Shown one piece after another: positions 1-5,282 of a DNA stretch of 5,282 bases; the stretch's first letter is position 1; each line of letters starts with the position of its first letter. A program made the position numbers and the translations under genes. This DNA is from Planctomycetaceae bacterium (GTDB lineage: Bacteria > Planctomycetota > Planctomycetia > Pirellulales > Pirellulaceae), in assembly GCA_007129635.1 (NCBI GenBank), contig SKVE01000803.1, positions 1-5,282 of the forward strand, read 5' to 3'. Under the pieces are notes generated by a model, which saw only the letters and a program-made list of their open reading frames with translations, was not told where the DNA came from and searched no databases.

Positions 1-1674
1 CAAGGCGACCACACCGCGTTGCTCGAGGTGGACAGCCCGCGCTACGAAGCGGCACGCGATGGGTTGTGCCGGTTCGCCGAGCTGATCAAGTCGCCGGAAC
101 ATATTCACACGTATCGAATTACGCCGCTTTCGATCTGGAATGCGTGCGCCGCCGGCACGACGACCGACGAGATCGCGGACACGCTGCACGAATTCTCGAA
201 ATACGACATCCCGGCCCACGTCTTGCGGGAGATCCAGGATTATGCGTCGCGGTATGGCCGTCTGGTGCTTCAGCGGGCTACCGACGGGTTGGTCCTGCAA
301 GCCGCTGATCATCCGCTGGCCGAAGAGGTCAGTCGCAACAAACACGTCGCACCGTTGTTGGGCCAGCGGTTGTCCCCCGTCGAATTCCGCGTCCATCCGG
401 GTGACCGCGGCAAGCTAAAGCAAGCGCTGGTAAAAATCGGTTTTCCGGCAGAAGACCTGGCCGGTTACACCGAGGGCGATCCGTTGCCCGTCCAGTTGCG
501 ATCGACCACGCGTGGCGGTTTGCCGTTCGGTCTGCGGCCCTACCAGCAGGAAGCCGCATCCGTCTTTCATGCGGCCGGCTCGCAGCGCGGCGGATCGGGC
601 GTGATCGTGTTGCCGTGCGGTGCGGGCAAGACGATCGTGGGGATGGCGTGCCTGGCGGCCACCGGTTCGTCGACGCTGGTACTGACCACCAACGTCACCG
701 CGACTCGGCAATGGATCGCCGAACTGTTGGACAAGACCTCATTGGACGAGGACCAAATCGGTGAATACAACGGTTCCAGCAAAGAAGTCCGGCCCGTCAC
801 GGTGGCCACGTACCAGATCCTGACCTATCGCCCCAACCGAGACAGCGAGTTCGTACACTTGGGCTTGTTTGACCAGCGGAACTGGGGGCTGATCATCTAC
901 GACGAGGTCCATCTGCTGCCCGCCCCGGTGTTTCAAGTGACGGCCAGTTTGCAAGCCCGGCGACGGTTGGGGCTGACCGCCACCCTGGTTCGCGAGGACG
1001 GTCGCGAAGACGATGTGTTCGCGTTGATCGGACCGAAAAAGGTGGATGTTCCGTGGAAGGTCCTGGAGGGACAAGGCTGGATCGCCACCGCGGCATGTAC
1101 GGAGATCCGTCTGCCGATGCCCGAGTCGCTACGGATGCCGTACGCCGTAGCGGACCAACGCTGCAAATTCCGCATCGCTGCGGAAAACCCCCAGAAACAA
1201 GCCGTCGTGCGGCAGTTGCTGGCCCAGCACCCCGACGAACCGACGTTGGTCATTGGCATGTACGTCGAACAACTCCAGCAACTGGCCCGCGAATTGGAGC
1301 TGCCGCTGATCACCGGCAGCACCGGGCAGCGCAAGCGGGACGAGTTATTCGAGCGGTTCAAGTCGGGCGAGATCCGCGTGCTGGCCGTATCCAAAGTCGC
1401 CAATTTCGCTGTCGATCTACCCGACGCCGCGGTAGCGATCCAAGTTTCGGGAACGTTCGGTTCGCGCCAGGAAGAAGCTCAACGCCTGGGTCGCATCCTC
1501 CGCCCGAAACCGGGCCAAAACCAGGCCCACTTCTACACCCTGGTCAGCGCCGACACCGTCGAACAAGAATTCGCCCTGCGGCGGCAACTGTTCCTCTGCG
1601 AACAAGGCTACACCTACCACATCCTCGACGCACCCAACGGTGGCGTGGAAATGGGTTCCAACGAATTACGTTGA
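1..1674 (+). CDS. XPB/Rad25-family DNA repair helicase (SF2, 3'-5'), 5' end cut by window edge
   Basis: This is an ATP-dependent superfamily 2 helicase of the XPB/ERCC3/Rad25 type, expected to unwind or translocate on DNA in the cytoplasm during repair. The frame is open from base 1 (QGDHTALLEV...), and bacterial XPB proteins usually begin about ten residues before this, so the TTG at 19 is probably internal and the true start lies upstream of the window. Numbering from that TTG, residues 1-165 are the N-terminal XPB-specific region (HIHTYRITPLSIWNACAAG near 28-46). Next come the helicase lobes: Walker A GAGKT (201-205), the DEVH box (295-298), motif III in LGLTAT (317-322) followed directly by the XPB-specific RED triad (325-327), SKVANFAVDLP (458-468), and motif VI QEEAQRLGRILRPK (484-497). 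The C-terminus (EQGYTYHILDAPN) is typical, so the 3' end is complete. All catalytic motifs are intact and the length of about 557 codons fits actinobacterial XPB. The archaeal partner nuclease Bax1 is not encoded next to it. The family assignment is very secure; the cellular role in this organism is inferred. Confidence 0.96.
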   Translation, partial: QGDHTALLEVDSPRYEAARDGLCRFAELIKSPEHIHTYRITPLSIWNACAAGTTTDEIADTLHEFSKYDIPAHVLREIQDYASRYGRLVLQRATDGLVLQAADHPLAEEVSRNKHVAPLLGQRLSPVEFRVHPGDRGKLKQALVKIGFPAEDLAGYTEGDPLPVQLRSTTRGGLPFGLRPYQQEAASVFHAAGSQRGGSGVIVLPCGAGKTIVGMACLAATGSSTLVLTTNVTATRQWIAELLDKTSLDEDQIGEYNGSSKEVRPVTVATYQILTYRPNRDSEFVHLGLFDQRNWGLIIYDEVHLLPAPVFQVTASLQARRRLGLTATLVREDGREDDVFALIGPKKVDVPWKVLEGQGWIATAACTEIRLPMPESLRMPYAVADQRCKFRIAAENPQKQAVVRQLLAQHPDEPTLVIGMYVEQLQQLARELELPLITGSTGQRKRDELFERFKSGEIRVLAVSKVANFAVDLPDAAVAIQVSGTFGSRQEEAQRLGRILRPKPGQNQAHFYTLVSADTVEQEFALRRQLFLCEQGYTYHILDAPNGGVEMGSNELR

Positions 1675-1730
1675 CCGCCAAGATAGCAGTCCGTTAAGCA
1701 CCGTTCACGACTGCTTCGCCTCGGCGAGGA

Positions 1731-1759
1731 TTGCGAGGTGGATTTGGGCGTGGTAGAAT
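1731..1759 (+). promoter_or_regulatory. candidate sigma-70-like promoter for the downstream unknown gene
   Basis: TTGCGA at 1731-1736 matches four of six bases of the -35 consensus. After exactly 17 bases comes TAGAAT at 1754-1759, which matches five of six bases of the -10 consensus and is preceded by TG plus one base, the extended -10 form. Transcription would begin near 1766, leaving a leader of about 57 bases before the ATG at 1823. The position, just past the helicase stop and before the next gene on the same strand, is sensible and suggests the two genes are not simply one operon. Planctomycete promoters are poorly defined, so this is a pattern match only. Confidence 0.42.
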
Positions 1760-1822
1760 CGGCCAACGACCTGGAAACTTGGTGGCACAACTGCCTTCTG
1801 GGCAAGTGGAACCGAATCGTTG

Positions 1823-2536
1823 ATGCATCCGTCCAAACTGCCCGATTGGGAAGAGCTTCGAAGACTGCCGCTTCGCGCCATCGTGGCGTATGCGGTGCGG
1901 TATGCGCGGCGGGTTCAGCCACTGTGGCAATCGTGCCGGACGCTTTACGAGTCGCAGGTTCAGGCCGTGGAACGAGGCCTGGAGGATATCGAGTGCTTCT
2001 GTCGCGCGGAACCCCTTCCACGCGCCGACTTTGCGGCAGCGGACCGGGCGGCTCGCGAAATGGCGGACGAAGCCGCGGATGGTGTTCGCTTCGCGGCCAA
2101 GGCGGCCGCGCTCGCACTCCGGTCGGTGGGACATGCGATTGAGGTGAGCAACCAGGCCGCAACAGCCTCTGATGCCGGCGCCACGGTCGTCACGAACATC
2201 CGCGATGCGTTCGAGGCGACGGAAATCGACCAGGAGACTGCCAAAGCTCTCGAGGCGGTGCTGGCGGCGCGCCGCGCCAGCCAAGTGGACGAGGCTCCTT
2301 GGGACGCCGACGAGGTCGCTCATCTCGCCCAACAGACCGCCGAGGCCGCCTGGGCTGCTGCTGGCAGCGATGATGCTTTTCACGACGCGGACGATCACCA
2401 GCGACTGCTGTGCGTCGCATTGGGGAAGTTCCCTGAACTGGGCAAGCCGATCGACCCCGGTGAATACGGACCGCTCGGAAAGCTGTGGTCAGGACCGGCT
2501 CCGCACTGGTTCATCCGGCAACGGACGTTCTGGTGA
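1823..2536 (+). CDS. uncharacterised alanine-rich, mostly helical protein, 237 aa
   Basis: I do not recognise a named family or catalytic motif. The N-terminus (PDWEELRRLPLRAIVAYAVR, residues 7-26) resembles openings I associate with planctomycete hypothetical proteins. Residues 65-185 are rich in Ala, Glu and Asp and look like a run of amphipathic helices (AAADRAAREMADEAADGVRF at 71-90, AAKAAALALRSVGHAIE at 91-107). The C-terminus changes character, with GKPIDPGEYGPLGKLW at 207-222 followed by PHWFIRQRTFW; it is rich in Gly, Pro and Trp and could be a separate conserved tail. Cysteines are at 38, 58, 60 and 197. There is no signal peptide or convincing membrane segment, so it is probably cytoplasmic. 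The start is ATG 1823; an adjacent in-frame TTG at 1820 would add one residue. The ribosome site is weak (GTGGA at 1806-1810). The frame is closed upstream by TAG at 1754-1756, inside the candidate -10 box. The reverse strand also carries a long open frame here (1694-2398), but it lacks protein-like composition. The gene is probably real; its function is unknown. Confidence 0.75.
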   Translation: MHPSKLPDWEELRRLPLRAIVAYAVRYARRVQPLWQSCRTLYESQVQAVERGLEDIECFCRAEPLPRADFAAADRAAREMADEAADGVRFAAKAAALALRSVGHAIEVSNQAATASDAGATVVTNIRDAFEATEIDQETAKALEAVLAARRASQVDEAPWDADEVAHLAQQTAEAAWAAAGSDDAFHDADDHQRLLCVALGKFPELGKPIDPGEYGPLGKLWSGPAPHWFIRQRTFW

Positions 2537-2541
2537 GAAAA

Positions 2542-2569
2542 GGAGAAAAGGACAGGGAGAAAAGGACAG
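2542..2569 (+). repeat. perfect 14-base tandem duplication just after a stop codon
   Basis: GGAGAAAAGGACAG occurs at 2542-2555 and again, without a gap, at 2556-2569. A partial earlier unit, GAGAAAA (2535-2541), overlaps the TGA stop codon (2534-2536) of the preceding gene. The whole stretch 2535-2570 is purine on this strand except for C at 2553 and 2567. The second unit runs directly into the GGACAGGCA-TTTTTTTCTG sequence, so the duplication is probably slippage or partial duplication at the left edge of that element. Confidence 0.85.
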
Positions 2570-2582
2570 GCATTTTTTTCTG
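2558..2582 (+). repeat. short dispersed repeat, copy 1 (AGAAAA-GGACAGGCA-TTTTTCTG)
   Basis: The sequence has AGAAAA (2558-2563), GGACAGGCA (2564-2572), and a seven-T run ending in CTG (2573-2582). AGAAAA and TTTTCT (2576-2581) are inverted to each other across 12 bases. The same three blocks in the same order and strand recur at 5111-5152, where the middle is longer. From memory, GGGGACAGGCACC-type sequences are dispersed in planctomycete and other genomes, sometimes near REP-associated Y1 transposases; I cannot verify that here. It sits in the gap between two converging genes, so the T-run could also help end transcription, but the stem is weak and A/T only apart from one pair. Confidence 0.55.
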
Positions 2583-2708
2583 TGGTCCCTATCGGCTCGT
2601 TTTGATTTGAGGAGCTTGATGACTCGCTGCCGGATTCTCTAACAGGTCCACGTCTTGCTGCGTTGCTGGACGTTGATCCGTTTGGATGCGTTTGCTCTGC
2701 GAGGACTT

Positions 2709-5081
2709 TCAGGGACTCAGGGAGCTGCCGGCCGGCGGCGTGGGGGGATCCAACAGGATCGGCTCGGCGAAATCCTCGTCCATTTCGTAAGGCAGCATGT
2801 AGAGCCGATCGCCCGTCGAGTCGGTGAAGAACAGACGAGAAATGGAAAACTGGCTGGAATCGCCGTCTGCCCACATGGCGAAGAACGGGTCAGCCGGAAG
2901 GTGCGGACGGCGAACGTACGAGTGATTCATGGGACTGTCTTGGGTTATTCGCCGTTTCAAACGCCAGGTTTCCCCGCGGTCGAGCGAACTCCATAATCCC
3001 ACTTCCCCGCCAGTGAAGTAGGGTTGCGGACCGGGAAGGGCTGGGCCGATGACCGTCCAACGGTCCCCGTCCAGGTACAGACTGCCCATGTCGTAATTGT
3101 GATCCGATTCGGTGATCGGCCGCGTGATCCACTGGTCACCGGTCCAACGCGTGATCTCCCAGACTCGCGGATCGTTGTCCGGTCCTGGCTGATAGCCGCC
3201 GCTGGACACGCCCAGGATCACCGGGTGGCCATCGTGGTCGAACAGCAACTTGGTGATATAGAACAATCGTCCCTGGGCCTCGTAGTCGACCACCAACGCC
3301 GGATTGTCACGGTCGTCCAACGGTGTGGTTAGCGGGCGACCGTCGACCGTGGTCCACGTCTGGCCAAAATCGTCCGTCTGGGCGTAGTAGATGTTGGTGC
3401 GGCGGTCCACGCTGCCACCGGGATGATAGTTGAATGCCGTCCCCACCGTGCTGCCATGCAAACGGCTGACCTGATAATGGCCGGCGAAACCGGCCAGCTT
3501 ATTCAAATCCCTCGCCGGTTCTGTCGTCCAATCCCGCCCGTCGCGGCTGGTCTCCCAGTACAGTTCCCGGCCTCGGGTGTAGAGGGTCAGCAGGTGCAGG
3601 AAGCCCTTGTCGGGGACGTACCAGACTTGGGAGTACGTCTGCTCGCGGGAGATGATCTTCTCGAAGGCTTCGGTGCAATACGGCTGGGTGCTGCGGAAGA
3701 TTTGCCCCGGCCGACCTCGGCCGCGGCCGGCGATGAAGATCCACAAATGGCCCTGGGGATCGATGGCGATGCTGGGGTTGTCGTGAGGATCATTGATGCC
3801 TCGCTGGTCGCGGACGATGGTCGGTCGGGGAACTCGGTGATGCTGATGGTCGTAGTACGAGGCCATCACCAACAGATAGCGGTCCTCCGGTCCGGTAGTG
3901 CCGCCGTAAACGAAGAAGGTCTTTTGTACCTCGGGGGCATAAACCGCCATGGGGGTCAACGTGTGGCTGAAGCAGAAGGCCAGTCCCCCCGAGTACTTAT
4001 CACCGTGCTCGCCGGTCATCTGTCCCAGAGTGAACCAGATACCGCGGTAGCCATCGACCTTGTCGCGGAACGTGTAGAAACGGGTGATACGCTCGCTGGT
4101 TCCCCGCTCGTTGGCTGCCGTGATCTTGGCCAGGTACGATGTGTTCATTGCCAACCCGCCGAACGTTGCTTCGCGGGCCAGTTCCGTCCCGGTAACCGAA
4201 AGCTGCTCGGTGACTTCCTGGCCGTTGATCCACAGCCGGATCGCCTCGGCCGCCACAGGTCGGTCGGCCGTGACGAGGAAGCGGAAGACGCCCTCGGAAT
4301 CGGAGGCCAACAGCCCGCCGGCAGTCGGCGGGACGACCGAGATGGCCGGCGGAGTCGGCTCGGCGGTGATCCGCAGATTGGCGAGGTCCGCGAACTGGCC
4401 CTTCTGGCCCCGGATACTGCCGATCCGCAGCCGACCGAAAGTCGTCTCGGGGGAAAATGGGTTTCGCCAGCCGAGTCCTTCGGCGACCGGGCGGCCGTCG
4501 ATCCAGACGTCAAAGGTGTTGGCTGCCAGGTCATGGACCAGTTCGTAGCGGTGCCAGTCCGTATCCAGGTCGGCGATGTCGTGGTATTGACCGTCAAAAT
4601 ACGAGAGTTTTCCCGGATGGTAGCCCCAAATCAGGACCGATGCCTGGTGCTGCGCCTCGGTCTGGCCCGGACACAGCAGGAACAGATCCAGCGTGCGCGA
4701 ATCGGCGGTCGAGACACGCGCGTCGAAGGCCACGGTTAGCCGAGTAGCCGCGACGGCGGGAAAGTCCAGCAGATCGGCGTCGGTCGGTTGCCGGCCCGTC
4801 TGATGCCGCCGCAACGCGCGGCCGAAAGGCTGGTCCTCGAGAATCACGATCTCGCCCGGTTGCGCCGAGCCACCAGCCGGCGTCCATTTTCCACCTGCAT
4901 GATGCCCGTCCGTCAGATCGCCCGGCGGGTAGAGCGAATCATCGGCGAAGCCACCAGCATCGAACAGCACGACCGCCTCGTCACCGAGCCCGATCGTCGG
5001 CGAAGCGAGCAAGAAAACCAAAATCAGGATCAAGCCCGCGTTGGTCCGGGCAACGGTAGGCAGGTGATTTGTTGTGATCAT
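2709..5081 (-). CDS. exported BNR_4-type beta-propeller protein with lectin-like jelly-roll domain, 790 aa
   Basis: This is a secreted protein, probably binding or acting on a polysaccharide or glycoconjugate. Numbering from the ATG at 5081, residues 1-33 form a signal peptide (Arg at 12, hydrophobic LILILVFLLASPTIGLG at 17-33). Residues about 40-241 look like a concanavalin/LamG-type jelly roll (TRLTVAFDARV, DWHRYELVHDL, NTFDVWIDGRPV, FGRLRIGSIRG). Residues about 243-339 resemble an Ig or FnIII module. From about 342 to 760 comes a BNR_4-type (PF15892-like) propeller: DGYRGIWFTLGQ, DKYSGGL, YAPEVQKTFFVYGG, VPRPTIV and DPHDNPSIAIDPQGHLWIF. Asp boxes are clear at 569-576 (TDDFGQTW) and 699-706 (SLDRGETW), with a shorter variant at 512-518 (SRDGRDW). 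No sialidase FRIP motif is seen. The tail is short and proline-rich, without an anchor or sorting signal. The frame stays open upstream to another ATG at 5186, but that extension reads through a dispersed repeat and would bury the signal peptide, so 5081 is preferred. No Shine-Dalgarno sequence precedes it. Family and export are likely; substrate and activity are unknown. Confidence 0.9.
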   Translation of the reverse strand: MITTNHLPTVARTNAGLILILVFLLASPTIGLGDEAVVLFDAGGFADDSLYPPGDLTDGHHAGGKWTPAGGSAQPGEIVILEDQPFGRALRRHQTGRQPTDADLLDFPAVAATRLTVAFDARVSTADSRTLDLFLLCPGQTEAQHQASVLIWGYHPGKLSYFDGQYHDIADLDTDWHRYELVHDLAANTFDVWIDGRPVAEGLGWRNPFSPETTFGRLRIGSIRGQKGQFADLANLRITAEPTPPAISVVPPTAGGLLASDSEGVFRFLVTADRPVAAEAIRLWINGQEVTEQLSVTGTELAREATFGGLAMNTSYLAKITAANERGTSERITRFYTFRDKVDGYRGIWFTLGQMTGEHGDKYSGGLAFCFSHTLTPMAVYAPEVQKTFFVYGGTTGPEDRYLLVMASYYDHQHHRVPRPTIVRDQRGINDPHDNPSIAIDPQGHLWIFIAGRGRGRPGQIFRSTQPYCTEAFEKIISREQTYSQVWYVPDKGFLHLLTLYTRGRELYWETSRDGRDWTTEPARDLNKLAGFAGHYQVSRLHGSTVGTAFNYHPGGSVDRRTNIYYAQTDDFGQTWTTVDGRPLTTPLDDRDNPALVVDYEAQGRLFYITKLLFDHDGHPVILGVSSGGYQPGPDNDPRVWEITRWTGDQWITRPITESDHNYDMGSLYLDGDRWTVIGPALPGPQPYFTGGEVGLWSSLDRGETWRLKRRITQDSPMNHSYVRRPHLPADPFFAMWADGDSSQFSISRLFFTDSTGDRLYMLPYEMDEDFAEPILLDPPTPPAGSSLSP

Positions 5082-5110
5082 GGGGATTGCCGTTGTAGGA
5101 CAGGCGGTGA

Positions 5111-5152
5111 AGAAAATTGGGGACAGGCACCTTCGCGGCAGCAGTTTTTCTG
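5111..5152 (+). repeat. short dispersed repeat, copy 2 (AGAAAA-GGACAGGCACC-TTTTTCTG)
   Basis: AGAAAA (5111-5116), TTGG, GGACAGGCACC (5121-5131), a G/C-rich insert with TTCGCGGCAGCAG, then TTTTTCTG (5145-5152). Outer blocks and strand agree with the copy at 2558-2582; the main differences are TT and GG additions before ACAGGCA and about 14 extra bases before the T-run. AGAAAA and TTTTCT are again inverted to each other. It lies about 30 to 70 bases upstream of the ATG of the exported protein gene, within its probable leader or promoter region. Confidence 0.6.
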
Positions 5153-5249
5153 GGCTTTCGCGGTCGCTGCTCGGAGCCAGTCCCATTGTTTCACAGCCTT
5201 GGAGGGAAAAAAAGGGCAGGTCGGGAGTGGGGTGTTCAATTTGTGGTTG

Positions 5250-5268
5250 TCAAGGCCAATGTCCTTGA
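5250..5268. repeat. short inverted repeat upstream of the exported protein gene
   Basis: TCAAGG (5250-5255) and CCTTGA (5263-5268) are perfect inverted arms separated by seven bases. The left arm overlaps the reverse-strand TTGACA hexamer at 5253-5248. It could be an operator or a small hairpin, but a six-base palindrome of this spacing is expected about once by chance in a window of this size. Confidence 0.25.
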
Positions 5269-5282
5269 TCCCGTATTTGTTC

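Larger units (their letters stand above)
5082..5282. other. upstream region of the exported protein gene, no convincing gene
   Basis: These 201 bases hold the second dispersed repeat copy (5111-5152), an A-rich purine stretch (5201-5220) that loosely resembles the GGAGAAAAGGACAGG unit, and a short inverted repeat (5250-5268). On the reverse strand a frame is open from the right edge and stops with TGA at 5080-5078, overlapping the ATG at 5081 as ATGA. Its translation (NKYGIKDIGLDNHKLNTP... then CCREGACPQFSSP...) is cysteine- and proline-rich, passes through the repeat, and does not look like a protein end. I see no clear promoter: TTGACA on the reverse strand at 5253-5248 is a perfect -35 hexamer, but no -10 hexamer lies at proper spacing. 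Confidence 0.5.

Noticed and set aside
1716..1727. TCGCC-TC-GGCGA palindrome after the helicase, as a terminator
   Set aside because: The loop is only two bases and no T-run follows, so it does not fit an intrinsic terminator.
1694..2398. A 234-codon open frame on the - strand opposite the unknown gene
   Set aside because: Its translation is rich in Arg, Pro, Ser and His with no ordered pattern, while the + strand frame gives regular helical segments, has a candidate promoter and ends just before the intergenic repeat.
2573..2579. Seven-T run as an intrinsic terminator for the unknown gene
   Set aside because: The only stem near it is the A/T-rich AGAAAA/TTTTCT pairing, which contains the T-run itself; there is no G/C-rich hairpin directly before it.
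2620..2643. Small open frame ATG ACT CGC ... TAA preceded by GAGGAGC
   Set aside because: It encodes only seven residues and nothing supports its expression; the purine-rich stretch before it is probably coincidental.
2650..2673. ACGTC...GACGT inverted repeat in the convergent gap, as a terminator
   Set aside because: The stem is five base pairs with a 14-base loop and there is no T-run on either side.
3423..4739. A 438-codon open frame on the + strand opposite the exported protein gene
   Set aside because: It is antisense to a gene with a clear signal peptide, domains and Asp boxes. Long stop-free antisense frames are common in GC-rich coding DNA, and its translation shows no domain or fold signature.
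5078..5281. Reverse-strand frame entering from the right edge and ending with an ATGA overlap at 5081
   Set aside because: Its translation runs through the dispersed repeat, is Cys- and Pro-rich and resembles no protein C-terminus; the overlap with the ATG is likely chance.

Overview
The window looks like a piece of a Planctomycetota chromosome, probably a Pirellulales-like relative. The evidence is the GC-rich sequence with generally GC-rich third codon positions, a bacterial XPB-type helicase, a large secreted BNR_4-type protein with a lectin-like domain of a kind frequent in planctomycetes, an uncharacterised protein whose style I associate with that phylum, and near-absent Shine-Dalgarno sequences. 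This assignment comes from protein style only, with no database search.

Layout. Positions 1-1674 (+) hold nearly all of an XPB/Rad25-family superfamily 2 DNA helicase; only its first few codons lie outside the left edge. After a short gap with a plausible sigma-70-like promoter (1731-1759), a 237-codon gene of unknown function runs at 1823-2536 (+). It ends inside a purine-rich tandem duplication fused to a short AGAAAA-GGACAGGCA-TTTTTCTG sequence. A convergent gap of 172 bases follows. Positions 2709-5081 (-) encode a 790-residue exported protein: signal peptide, lectin-like jelly roll, Ig/FnIII-like linker domain, then a BNR_4-type beta-propeller with Asp-box motifs. Its upstream region (5082-5282) carries a second, longer version of the AGAAAA-GGACAGGCA-TTTTTCTG sequence and no convincing gene.

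How the parts relate. The helicase is an intracellular DNA repair or transcription-linked ATPase, and the propeller protein is exported and probably acts on a polysaccharide or glycoconjugate. They face each other and show no functional link. The unknown gene follows the helicase on the same strand but appears to have its own promoter. I see no defence system, CRISPR array, transposase, tRNA or rRNA. The items most worth a second look are the repeat pair at gene edges, the possible carbohydrate-active nature of the propeller protein, and the uncharacterised protein next to the helicase.
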